Under the pieces are notes generated by a model. That model was not told where the DNA came from. It did no database searches and worked only from the letters and a program-made list of their open reading frames with translations. From JACOMS01 sp964352785 (lineage in GTDB: Bacteria > Pseudomonadota > Alphaproteobacteria > Caulobacterales > Maricaulaceae), in contig CAYGTI010000003.1 in assembly GCA_964352785.1 (NCBI GenBank), positions 111,793-175,792 of the forward strand: a stretch of DNA of 64,000 bases, in the 5' to 3' direction. A program made the translations under genes and the position numbers. Shown piece by piece: positions 10,856-18,836 of this stretch; positions within the stretch are counted from its first letter, which is position 1, and the number at the start of each line of letters is the position of its first letter.

Positions 10856-11893
10856 TCACATATCTGTATTGAGACGCTCGAGAGCGGCCTCAAGAGCTAG
10901 CATTTCCGGGGGCAATGGAGCTTCGAACCGCAGAGATTCTTTGGTCACAGGGTGAATAAAGCCCAGCACAGTGGCATGCAGGGCTTGGCGCTTAAAATCA
11001 GTCAACGCGTCGCGTACAGCGATTTCGCCCGGATTAGTGGCGGTTTTAAATGCGCGCTGCTTACCGTATAAAGGATCACCCAAAAGCGGGCAGCCCATGT
11101 GGCCCATATGGACGCGGATTTGGTGGGTGCGGCCTGTCTCGAGCCGGCATTCTATGCGGCTGGCCTGAGGGGAGCCCACAGCAGCATTGGGCGCTTGGCC
11201 GTAGCCTTTGACGAACGCGTAATTTGTGACCGCATGACGGCCATGTTCAGACGCTTCCATATCGCCGAATGTGCCGCGCACGACAGATTGTTTTTTCCGG
11301 TCGTGGGGTGAGCGCGCCAATCGGCTCTCGATACGTCCTGCGCGTGGCTTAGGGGCGCCGCGGACAAAACAGATATAAACCCGTTCAGCCGTGTGCTTTG
11401 CAAATTGCTTTGACAGCCTCTGGTGCGCCGTATCGGATTTGGCTACCACAAGAATGCCGGATGTGTCCTTGTCGATACGGTGAACGATGCCCGGGCGTAG
11501 AACGCCGCCGATCCCGGATAAGCTATCTTTGGCATGATATAAAAGCGCATGTACCAGCGTTCCGCTGCGCGAGCCGGGTGCCGGGTGGACGGTCATGCCG
11601 GCGGGTTTGTTGACGACAATCAGGTGCTCATCTTCGAACATTATATCGAGCGGTATGTTTTCCGGCACAGGCGTGTCATCGACCGGCGGGGGGACAAAGA
11701 CGCCATATTCGAGGCCTGCTCTGACTTTGCCTGACGGGTTGGTCACGAGGTCGCCGTCCGCGCGCACCGATTCTGACTCGATCAAGGCCCGCGTGCGGCT
11801 GCGCGACAGACCTGTCCATGTGGAAAGCCACTTATCCAGCCGCTGACCGGCATCTGTATCTAAGGCCTCTTTGGTATGTAATTGTGAACTCAT
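10856..11893 (-). CDS. rluD: 23S rRNA pseudouridine synthase, RluD/RluA family
   Basis: Converts uridines in the 23S rRNA helix 69 region to pseudouridine (known for RluD). The product is 345 aa. An S4 RNA-binding domain at about residues 15-75 (GQRLDKWLSTWTGLSRSR) is followed by the catalytic domain with GIVHRIDKDTSGILVVAKSD, where the Asp in HRIDKDTSG is the catalytic residue. RTHQIRVHMGHMGCPLLGDP is also present. RluD rather than RluA or RluC is inferred from the S4 domain and its place before rpoH; RluC also has S4, so the exact target remains to be shown. Confidence 0.88.
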   Translation of the reverse strand: MSSQLHTKEALDTDAGQRLDKWLSTWTGLSRSRTRALIESESVRADGDLVTNPSGKVRAGLEYGVFVPPPVDDTPVPENIPLDIMFEDEHLIVVNKPAGMTVHPAPGSRSGTLVHALLYHAKDSLSGIGGVLRPGIVHRIDKDTSGILVVAKSDTAHQRLSKQFAKHTAERVYICFVRGAPKPRAGRIESRLARSPHDRKKQSVVRGTFGDMEASEHGRHAVTNYAFVKGYGQAPNAAVGSPQASRIECRLETGRTHQIRVHMGHMGCPLLGDPLYGKQRAFKTATNPGEIAVRDALTDFKRQALHATVLGFIHPVTKESLRFEAPLPPEMLALEAALERLNTDM

Positions 11894-11994
11894 ATGCGGG
11901 CTCTAGCCCTATATTCGATGCAAGGCAATTCTATTGCAGAATAGACACAGGCTTGATAATTTTACCCCTACCTTGCACTGGCGTGAACAACAGA

Positions 11995-12013
11995 TTATCA
12001 CATAATGTGATAA
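11995..12013. promoter_or_regulatory. 19-bp perfect palindrome upstream of TonB receptor
   Basis: TTATCACAT and its exact complement ATGTGATAA flank a single central A. It lies about 70 bp upstream of the TonB receptor start and 100 bp upstream of rluD. A possible -35 (TTGCAC, 11973-11978) with 17-bp spacing would place the -10 (TATCAC, 11996-12001) inside the palindrome, so it probably is an operator for a dimeric repressor. The cognate regulator is not identifiable. Confidence 0.6.
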
Positions 12014-12085
12014 CATGTGGGAATCGGCGTGAGATCGTAACCCTACAGTTGTTATAAAAACCAATAAAAAAGACTAGGGGAACTC

Positions 12086-14749
12086 ATGCTTAAACAATCT
12101 ATTTTACTCAGCTCATCCATCGCGCTTGCGCTCGGCGCGGCGTCGCCGGCTTTCGCGCAAAGCATAGATGACGAAGTCATTGTAACCGCCACGAAGCGGG
12201 CAACGACATTACAAGAAACACCGGTGGCTGTCTCGGTGACGAACGCTTTGACAATTGAGCGCGCAAATATTCAAGATATCAACGACCTGCAAAGCGTTGT
12301 TCCGTCACTCCGCATCAATCAGTTGCAGTCTTCTCAGAATACGAATTTCATCATTCGTGGTTTTGGTAACGGCGCGAATAATGCGGGTATTGAGCCTTCT
12401 GTTGGTGTGTTCATTGATGGTGTTTACCGCTCCCGCTCTGCTGCGGCGATCGGCGACCTTCCTAAGCTAGAGCGCGTTGAGGTCTTGAAGGGCCCGCAAA
12501 GTACACTGTTTGGTAAAAATGCGTCTGCGGGTGTTATCAGCGTTGTGACGGCAAAGCCAAGTTACGAGTCCGAAGGTTATGTCGAACTGGGCTATGGTAA
12601 TTATAACAGCATCTTAGGTAAAGTTTACGCGACCGGCGCGCTTGGCGAAAATGTGGCAGGGAGTATTGGCGCAGGTATCAATAAACGCGATGGGTACGGC
12701 GAGTCGATTGATCCAAATTTACCCGACGTGAATAATCGGAACCGTTTTAATGTTCGCGGGCAACTGCTTTTTGAACCCACAGATAATGTATCGTTCAGAG
12801 TCATCGGCGATTATTCCACATTGGATGAGAGTTGCTGCCTCGTGACGAATGTCGTTGAAAGTGTTACATCCGGCATCATTAACAGTATTGGCGGTCCAAA
12901 TACGTTGGCTGATGTGAATGACCCTTTCACTTACACGGCATTCCAAAACGAGGAATCAGTCAATAAACTTGACGATTACGGCGTGTCTTTCCATGCTGAT
13001 GTTCAGTTTGACGCCTTTGACTTTACATCAATCACATCTTTCCGGGGTAATGAAAGTTTTTACGATACAGATGCAGATTATGGCCGCTTAGCATTACTTG
13101 ATAGTGTGAACAGTGACCAGCAGACCGAAACCTTCACACAAGAAATTCGTTTAACATCAAGCGGCGAGGGTAACTTTGACTGGATGGTCGGTGGTTTCCT
13201 TTTCGTAGAAGATGTGTCGCAAGTTGGCGGCCTGGAATACGGAACAGACCTTCGTGCCTATATTGATGCTTTGTCCGGCGGGGCTCTTGCGGCTATCGAA
13301 GGTTTTAACGGTATTGCATCGGGTACATTCTTTTCTGCGGACACATCGACAGTTGAAACGTTTACTCAAAACGACACGGCTTACTCTGCCTTTGGTACAG
13401 TCGATTATCATGTGAGTGACCGGTTGACGCTGACCGGCGGTATTAACTACACGAACGATGCCAAAGATGTCACGGGCAGTACGGTGAACACAGACGCGTT
13501 TTCAGCCATTGATTTGACCGGCACAGCCGGGTTCAACACATTGGTAGGTTTGGGCGTCGCGGGTAACTTCCCCAACATCGCCCTGGCGTGTACGGGAACA
13601 GCTTTGCCGTTTTCTCCCGCTAATGTTGGCGCCGTTGCATCCGTTGCTGCGTGTCCGGGTCTACCCGGCATGCCTTCAGGCGGCGTTGCATTCGCCGGGC
13701 TTCAGCAGCAAGTGGGAGCGGGCGTTGCAGCGCTTGATTTGACGAATCCTGCCCAGAACGCTCTTTTAGGTCTGCGTGCGTTCCAGTTCCAGCCTCAGTT
13801 TTTGCCATTCCCCAATAATGTTGAAAGCGGGCAAACGCGGGATGACAAAATTACGTGGCTCGCGCGCGCCGCATATGAAGTCAGCGATAGCATAAATATC
13901 TATGCCAGCGCCGCAACCGGCTTCAAAGCGTCCTCATGGAACCTGTCACGCGATTCGCGTCCATTCCCCGGTGATGCCGCCGCTTTGACGGCGGGTAACC
14001 TTACTCAAATTAACCAAAACTACGGGACTCGTTATGCCGCCCCGGAAGAAGTTACTGTGTACGAACTTGGTGTGAAAACACGGTTTGATAACGGCACATT
14101 AAATGTTGCTGTTTTTGAACAAACCCTCAAAGATTTTCAACAAAATGCCTTTATCGGAGCTTCATTTGTTTTGACAAATGCGGGCGAGACGAAAGTGCGC
14201 GGTGTTGAATGGGATTCAAACTACTTCTTGGGAGATGACTTTTCGATCAATTTTGCAGGGACTTATTTGGACGCGGAATATACGGATTTTGCAAATGCGT
14301 CAGGCCCCATTCCGGGCGTTCCAATTGACCTAACAGGCGAGACTCCGACAAACATTAGTGATTTGAGCTTGTCTGTTGGCGCGAACTATAATCATGACTT
14401 TGCCAATGGTATGTCCGGTTATATCCGGGGTGACTGGCAATATGAGAGCCCTGCTGATCTTGCCGGGGGAACGCTGTCTCTGGATGGTTTGGCGACGCGG
14501 GCACAATTTGTGAGTATTGCCGCGACAACAAATTCCTATCCTGGCTATGATGAGCGCTCGCAGAGCATTTTTAATACGTCAGCGGGTCTTGATCTTAATA
14601 ACGGCTTGTCGCTCCAAGTTTGGGCGCGAAACCTGTTTAACGATCAATATTTCTCAACCTTGTTCCCGGGTGTTGCGCAGGAAGGCATCATCAATGCCTA
14701 CCCAAGCCAGCCGCGTACATATGGTGTGAATGCGCGCTATAAATTCTAA
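12086..14749 (+). CDS. TonB-dependent outer-membrane receptor
   Basis: An 887-aa receptor with a signal peptide (residues 1-25, ending SPAFAQ), TonB-box-like DDEVIVTATKR, and a plug containing NFIIRGFGNGANN, VGVFIDGVYRSR and VEVLKGPQSTLFGKNASAG. The barrel ends YGVNARYKF with the C-terminal aromatic needed for outer-membrane insertion. AGGGGAAC precedes the start. It is only loosely like the receptor at 4389, so it is not a recent duplicate. Ligand unknown. A 19-bp palindrome in its upstream region suggests repressor control, and a terminator right after it suggests a single-gene transcript. Confidence 0.94.
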   Translation: MLKQSILLSSSIALALGAASPAFAQSIDDEVIVTATKRATTLQETPVAVSVTNALTIERANIQDINDLQSVVPSLRINQLQSSQNTNFIIRGFGNGANNAGIEPSVGVFIDGVYRSRSAAAIGDLPKLERVEVLKGPQSTLFGKNASAGVISVVTAKPSYESEGYVELGYGNYNSILGKVYATGALGENVAGSIGAGINKRDGYGESIDPNLPDVNNRNRFNVRGQLLFEPTDNVSFRVIGDYSTLDESCCLVTNVVESVTSGIINSIGGPNTLADVNDPFTYTAFQNEESVNKLDDYGVSFHADVQFDAFDFTSITSFRGNESFYDTDADYGRLALLDSVNSDQQTETFTQEIRLTSSGEGNFDWMVGGFLFVEDVSQVGGLEYGTDLRAYIDALSGGALAAIEGFNGIASGTFFSADTSTVETFTQNDTAYSAFGTVDYHVSDRLTLTGGINYTNDAKDVTGSTVNTDAFSAIDLTGTAGFNTLVGLGVAGNFPNIALACTGTALPFSPANVGAVASVAACPGLPGMPSGGVAFAGLQQQVGAGVAALDLTNPAQNALLGLRAFQFQPQFLPFPNNVESGQTRDDKITWLARAAYEVSDSINIYASAATGFKASSWNLSRDSRPFPGDAAALTAGNLTQINQNYGTRYAAPEEVTVYELGVKTRFDNGTLNVAVFEQTLKDFQQNAFIGASFVLTNAGETKVRGVEWDSNYFLGDDFSINFAGTYLDAEYTDFANASGPIPGVPIDLTGETPTNISDLSLSVGANYNHDFANGMSGYIRGDWQYESPADLAGGTLSLDGLATRAQFVSIAATTNSYPGYDERSQSIFNTSAGLDLNNGLSLQVWARNLFNDQYFSTLFPGVAQEGIINAYPSQPRTYGVNARYKF

Positions 14750-14773
14750 AGTTCGCACATATAAGTCTGACTG

Positions 14774-14801
14774 AGAGCGGGCCGCGGCCTGCTCTTTTTT
14801 T
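14774..14801 (+). terminator. Rho-independent terminator after TonB receptor
   Basis: AGAGCGGGCC pairs with GGCCTGCTCT (one mismatch) and is followed by seven T. Confidence 0.85.
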
Positions 14802-14916
14802 ATGTGACCTCCGTTATTTTATTTAACGGTGATCACAGAAATTCGACCTAGCCAAGATTTGCAATCCTGTGCTATGAAACGCAGCTAGAACGAAAAATAT
14901 TGCGCCGGATAGACCG

Positions 14917-16296
14917 ATGACGAAATGGACACCCTCAAGCTGGCGGTCAAAACCCGCCAAACACATACCGGATGATTATCCGGATATGGCGGAGTTGAGC
15001 GCCGTGGAGACTATGCTTAAAGGCTACCCGCCGCTTATATTTGCGGGCGAGGCCCGGCGGCTCAAGGCCCGTCTGGGTAATGTGGCGATGGGCAAAGCCT
15101 TTTTGCTACAAGGCGGCGACTGCGCCGAAAGTTTCAAAGAATTTCACCCGGATAATTTGCGGGACATGTTCAGGGTTATGATGCAGATGGCCGTTGTTCT
15201 GACTTACGGTGCCGGGCAGCCGATTGTGAAAGTCGGACGGATCGCCGGGCAGTTCGGCAAGCCGCGCTCATCTCCCATCGAAGAGCGCGATGGCGTCACG
15301 CTGCCAAGTTACCGCGGCGATAATATTAACGGCATGGAGTTTACACCCGAGAGCCGAACTCCGGATCCTGAAAGACTGCTAAAGGCGTATGGGCAATCGG
15401 CGTCCACATTAAACCTGCTGCGTGCCTTCTCCAAAGGCGGATATGCGGATTTGCGAAATATCCATGAATGGACACTGGGCTTTGTCAGCGGCACGGCGCA
15501 AACCCAGCGCTACAAAGAGCTATGCGATAAAATCACTGACGCCATGAATTTCATGGAAGCTTGCGGGGTTACCCCCGAAAGTACGCCGCAAATGGCAGCG
15601 ACAGATTATTATACCAGTCATGAGGGCTTGTTGCTGGGCTACGAAGAAGCCATGTCACGTATCGATAGCACCACCGGGCGCTGGTACGACACGTCTGCGC
15701 ATATGCTCTGGATTGGTAACCGCACACGTAGTCTTGATGAGGCCCATGTTGAGTTCTTCCGGGGCATTGAAAACCCGATTGCCAGCAAGATTAGCGATGA
15801 TTTGACGCCGGACGAGTTGATCAAACTTATTGATGCCCTCAATCCGGAAAATGAACCGGGACGCCTGACATTAATTGCCCGGTTTGGAGCCGATAAAGTT
15901 GCCAAAGGGCTTCCGGCGTTGGCGCGGCGTGTGAAGTCCGAGGGCCGTCATGTGGTATGGTCGTGCGATCCGATGCATGGTAATATTCAAAAAACCAGCA
16001 CAGGCTATAAAACGCGGCCCTTTGACAAGATTCTCTTTGAGGTTAAATCGTTCATGCAGGTTCTGCATTCAGAGAATTGCTGGCCGGGCGGTGTTCATTT
16101 TGAAATGACAGGACAGAACGTGACAGAGTGTTTGGGCGGCAGTGCCCATGCGGTGCGCGAAGAAGATCTCTCGTCGCGATATCATACCCATTGCGACCCG
16201 CGTTTAAATGCAGATCAGGCTCTGGAGCTCGCCTTCCTCATTGCTGAAGAATTAGGAAGTTACCGCAATGAGGAGACTGCCCGGCTCGCCGGATAA
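14917..16296 (+). CDS. Class II 3-deoxy-7-phosphoheptulonate (DAHP) synthase
   Basis: Joins phosphoenolpyruvate and erythrose 4-phosphate to start the shikimate pathway. The 459-aa length and the blocks LQGGDCAESF, KVGRIAGQFGKPRSSP, VWSCDPMHGN and HFEMTGQNVTECLGG are diagnostic of the plant/actinobacterial class II enzyme, not the class I AroF/G/H type. The metal-binding Cys, His, Glu and Asp of those motifs are present. No strong Shine-Dalgarno is visible before the ATG, but the N-terminus (WTPSSWRSKPAKHIPDDYPD) is the family's standard one. No other shikimate gene is adjacent. It converges on the HU gene. Confidence 0.95.
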   Translation: MTKWTPSSWRSKPAKHIPDDYPDMAELSAVETMLKGYPPLIFAGEARRLKARLGNVAMGKAFLLQGGDCAESFKEFHPDNLRDMFRVMMQMAVVLTYGAGQPIVKVGRIAGQFGKPRSSPIEERDGVTLPSYRGDNINGMEFTPESRTPDPERLLKAYGQSASTLNLLRAFSKGGYADLRNIHEWTLGFVSGTAQTQRYKELCDKITDAMNFMEACGVTPESTPQMAATDYYTSHEGLLLGYEEAMSRIDSTTGRWYDTSAHMLWIGNRTRSLDEAHVEFFRGIENPIASKISDDLTPDELIKLIDALNPENEPGRLTLIARFGADKVAKGLPALARRVKSEGRHVVWSCDPMHGNIQKTSTGYKTRPFDKILFEVKSFMQVLHSENCWPGGVHFEMTGQNVTECLGGSAHAVREEDLSSRYHTHCDPRLNADQALELAFLIAEELGSYRNEETARLAG

Positions 16297-16321
16297 ATCT
16301 CTCAGTCATCAACGCTGTAAA

Positions 16322-16356
16322 AACAAAAAAGCCGCCATGTGAAAACATGACGGCTT
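16322..16356 (-). terminator. Terminator of the HU gene
   Basis: A 12-bp stem (16329-16340 with 16345-16356, one G-T pair) around GAAA. Read on the minus strand it is followed by TTTTTTG, so it ends the HU transcript; it may also slow the opposing DAHP synthase transcript. Confidence 0.85.
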
Positions 16357-16381
16357 AACTCTTTATACGTGGGAGCGTAGT

Positions 16382-16654
16382 TTAGAGATCTTTAAGTCCA
16401 GCGGACGGCTTGAACTGAGCGACAGTTTTTGCCTTGCTCATCATCATTTGCTTTGTCGCCGGGTTACGGACTTCGCGTGACGGGCGGTGCTTGGCAATGA
16501 ACTGACCAAAACCGGGAAGCGCGACAGAGTGAGGCTCACCTTTTTTAAGTTCATTGGTGACGGTTTCGCAGAATGCATTTACAAATTCACCAGCTTGCGC
16601 CTGTGTGGTTCCACAGCTCTCCGCTAGCGCGGCAACGAGTTCTTTCTTGTTCAT
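16382..16654 (-). CDS. HU-family DNA-binding protein
   Basis: A 90-aa nucleoid protein: MNKKELVAALAESCGTTQAQA at the start, the GFGQFIAKHRPSREVRNPAT segment that forms the DNA-gripping beta-arm, and AQFKPSAGLKDL at the end, all in the usual HU positions and length. HU binds and bends DNA without strong sequence preference. The Shine-Dalgarno AGGGAG precedes the start. It is a free-standing gene with its own terminator. HU alpha/beta or IHF type cannot be separated from sequence alone; HU is preferred because the arm has the standard RNPAT. Confidence 0.94.
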   Translation of the reverse strand: MNKKELVAALAESCGTTQAQAGEFVNAFCETVTNELKKGEPHSVALPGFGQFIAKHRPSREVRNPATKQMMMSKAKTVAQFKPSAGLKDL

Positions 16655-17080
16655 CGTAGTCTCCCTGTCGATGATAACGGCCTCGATCGATATTGACGAA
16701 ACCTTTAAACTACATCCTAGTCATAATGGTTAATGAAGTGTTAAGGGGTGCGGTTTTATGGGGGTTTAAGCCAGTTTTACGAGCATTTTTCCCCGCTTTT
16801 CAACTGAGAAAAGCCTCAAGAAAGCGGACGGGGCATTTTATTCAGACGCGAGATTCGCCTACTTATATCAAATAGCGGAGATTCATGGCACGTTGAGCGC
16901 TCATTCTTTTATCTCGTCGTTAGCGCTCCGGTTTATAAGTCTCTTCACGTTGTGAGTAGTTTTTACGTTCTTAGCTACGCTTTCTCAATGGTGGCTAGTG
17001 ATCTATCTTAAGATGAAATTGATCTATGTCGGCTCGGGGAATGTTTATGAAAAGGCCTTTATATTAGAGAGATTTTTGTG
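16655..17080. other. Intergenic region without recognisable gene
   Basis: This 426-bp stretch is AT-rich and has stop codons in all frames apart from one short TTG-initiated frame that I do not consider real. It must contain the HU promoter near its left end. No RNA gene or repeat is apparent. Confidence 0.5.
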
Positions 17081-17097
17081 GTAGTATTGAGTAGTAT
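17081..17097. promoter_or_regulatory. Direct-repeat operator before parD
   Basis: GTAGTAT occurs at 17081-17087 and again at 17091-17097, exactly one helical turn apart and about 30 bp before parD. ParD-type antitoxins repress their own operon by binding repeated or palindromic short sites, so this is the likely autoregulatory operator (inference). Confidence 0.5.
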
Positions 17098-17126
17098 AAA
17101 AATTTTCCATTTTCACGGAGGCAAAT

Positions 17127-17384
17127 ATGGCAATGGTCAAAAAAAGTATCACTATCACGGATAAGCATGCAAAGTTTATCCAAGCACAAATCGCTTCAGG
17201 TGATTTTACAAGCGATAGTGAGGTCATACGTGATGCCCTTCGCTTAAAACAAGCCGAGCTTGAAGAAATAACGGTTCTTAGAGAAGCACTAGACGCCGCC
17301 CGTGCGAATGGCCTTACAGAGTTGACTCCAATTCAAATCCTGACTGAAATAAAAGACGGATTGCGCAGTCAAGGCAAATTATAG
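17127..17384 (+). CDS. parD: ParD-family antitoxin
   Basis: An 85-aa antitoxin. The N-terminal ribbon-helix-helix DNA-binding domain (KKSITITDKHAKFIQAQIASG, SDSEVIRDALRLKQ) is characteristic of ParD/CC2985-type proteins, and the charged C-terminal part would bind the toxin. A Shine-Dalgarno GGAGG supports the ATG at 17127. The toxin frame overlaps its last codons. The repeats just upstream fit autoregulation. Confidence 0.88.
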   Translation: MAMVKKSITITDKHAKFIQAQIASGDFTSDSEVIRDALRLKQAELEEITVLREALDAARANGLTELTPIQILTEIKDGLRSQGKL

Positions 17385-17658
17385 GCTAAGTGTTGAGGCC
17401 AAGGCCGATCTTACCCGCATATATCGATATGGGTTTGAAGAATTTGGAGAAACACGCGCCGATCAATATTTCAGGGACTTTATCGAGCGGTTTGAATTAC
17501 TGGCACAGCAGCCGAAAATGTATCCGGCAGCAGATGAGGTTGGTGTAGGGGTTCGCAAAAGTGTTTGCGGCCGTGATACGATCTATTATGAAATCACAGA
17601 AGCTGGCGTTGTTATTCAGTTCATTCTTGGGCGGCAGGATATTAAGCGTACACGGTGA
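17368..17658 (+). CDS. parE: ParE/RelE-family toxin with no canonical start codon
   Basis: The frame reads YRLSVEAKADLTRIYRYG at the front, LLAQQPKMYPAADEVGVGVRK in the middle and VVIQFILGRQDIKRTR at the end, a full ParE fold of about 95 residues. ParE toxins usually poison DNA gyrase; RelE-fold relatives cut mRNA. Counting from the family's normal N-terminus, the start should lie at about 17368, but the codon there is GTC, and no ATG, GTG or TTG exists between the preceding in-frame TAA and the start of the conserved region. Either initiation is non-canonical, coupled to parD termination 17 bases later, or the start was lost by a G-to-C change. Start coordinate is therefore provisional. Confidence 0.72.
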   Translation, partial: VKANYRLSVEAKADLTRIYRYGFEEFGETRADQYFRDFIERFELLAQQPKMYPAADEVGVGVRKSVCGRDTIYYEITEAGVVIQFILGRQDIKRTR

Positions 17659-17679
17659 TGCTCTTAAAGATCATTCTAT

Positions 17680-17844
17680 CTAATCTTTTTTTGTTACTCT
17701 GGCTGCAACTTCTGTTGCAATACCTGCGCCTCCTGCGGGATCTACAGTAATGATAGCTGTCCAACCTCCTACGTAAGTTCCCGCACCCGCACCTGTGCCT
17801 ATGTCTTTGGCAGTTTTTGACGGAACAAGTTACGTAAGAGACAT
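17680..17844 (-). pseudogene. Small glycine-rich reading frame with in-frame stop
   Basis: Read on the minus strand from ATG 17844, the frame is MSLT, then TAA, then about 49 clean codons beginning LVPSKTAKDIGTGAGAGTYV and continuing through GWTAIITVDPAGGAGIATEV to a stop at 17680. The glycine/alanine-rich, mildly hydrophobic composition looks like real coding sequence, so this may be a small protein broken at codon 5, or the tail of a larger lost gene. No family recognised. It lies just after the secreted hypothetical gene on the same strand. Confidence 0.4.
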
Positions 17845-17848
17845 TGAG

Positions 17849-18436
17849 TTAGTCAAGATTAGGTAAAGGTATGATGGAGATGATTTCTAGATAATCTGCT
17901 ATGGCTGATTTAGTTTTTCCTGTTAATTGAATATGATCTACATTTAGAAAATGACGCTTTTTTCGGACTTTTACGACGGTATCATAAAGTTCGTCATAAC
18001 CATAGGCCAAGGGAAACTCTTCTACTGTTCCAAAAAAAATAGCCTCGCATTTGTATTTCCATTTACCTCCACAAGCTTTAACTAAAGCTTTGTGCGTTGG
18101 GATAGAGTCCTTAAGATAAATCGAAATCGATTTTGCCCAAGCAGTTCTGGCCCTGCACTCTATTAGATATGGTTCTAATTTCATCTGTTTACGCCCCCGA
18201 TAAATTCTTGAAACGGATGGAATTATGTAATAGCAAGCAATAGCGACGTTTTTACCTGCGAGTTCCACAGACTTTTTTTCGCCTACTAATTCTTGGCGAT
18301 CATGAAAAAAATACTGCTGATCTCCAATAATTTTAGTTTCACGATCTAGTATAGATATTTGTGCATTTGTTGGGACGGCATAGTTGAAGCTAAAAAATAC
18401 GAATATTAGATAATAGATCAATTTTTTCGGCATCAT
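17849..18436 (-). CDS. Secreted protein of unknown function
   Basis: A 195-aa product from the double ATG at 18436/18433, preceded by AAGGACA. The frame is open further upstream, but the first 48 codons would run through the TGTCGCAAAAA repeats and precede the signal peptide, so the later start is preferred. A signal peptide (PKKLIYYLIFVFFSFNYAVP, cleaved near TNAQ) is followed by a mixed-charge domain with several cysteines (IACYYII, IECRARTAW, VKACGGKWKYKCEA). No family recognised. AT-rich compared with the housekeeping genes and located beside a toxin-antitoxin pair, so probably part of an acquired patch. Confidence 0.6.
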   Translation of the reverse strand: MMPKKLIYYLIFVFFSFNYAVPTNAQISILDRETKIIGDQQYFFHDRQELVGEKKSVELAGKNVAIACYYIIPSVSRIYRGRKQMKLEPYLIECRARTAWAKSISIYLKDSIPTHKALVKACGGKWKYKCEAIFFGTVEEFPLAYGYDELYDTVVKVRKKRHFLNVDHIQLTGKTKSAIADYLEIISIIPLPNLD

Positions 18437-18487
18437 TGTCCTTAAATAGGTTATATCTTGTACAAATACTAGGCTCGCTCTTTTGCA

Positions 18488-18570
18488 TGTCGCAAAAACG
18501 ACCCTTTTTGCGACACTTATCCCCAGTGAACTAAGCCCTTGTTTTTGTTGTTCTTGGACTGTCGCAAAAA
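18488..18570. repeat. Three TGTCGCAAAAA repeats, two as a perfect inverted pair
   Basis: TGTCGCAAAAA at 18488-18498 is followed after six bases by its exact complement at 18505-18515; a third direct copy is at 18560-18570. The rest of 18437-18836 contains no convincing gene, only a short near-repeat (GTCCGCC(C/T)CAAAAAA) around 18710-18740. The arrangement resembles binding sites of a recombinase or transposase at an element end, but no such gene is adjacent. Confidence 0.6.
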
Positions 18571-18836
18571 CCTCGTGCAAAATGATGACATGAAAATGGG
18601 CTATAATCGCGTATCAAGCCAAGACTAGCAGCTCTAAGCGCAGTTTATTGAAGCGCGGCCCGCGCAAAGTGACATGGCCAGTATGCCGCGCTGCGGTGCC
18701 CACGTCCGCCCCAAAAAATGTCCGCCTCAAAAAATTCTTACCCCATTCAAGCCACTCCAAAAGTGACATAACGTAACCTTTTGTGCGTGCGCTACCCTAA
18801 CATAGGCTTGCGCTTGGGCGGTGAATAGAGGTTTAT

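Noticed and set aside
16693..16875. 60-codon plus-strand frame in the HU-parD spacer
   Set aside because: Begins with TTG, no Shine-Dalgarno, and composition unlike the neighbours' genes.
18437..18580. N-terminal extension of the secreted hypothetical protein
   Set aside because: It would place 48 residues before a good signal peptide and run through the TGTCGCAAAAA repeats; the double ATG at 18436/18433 has AAGGACA upstream.
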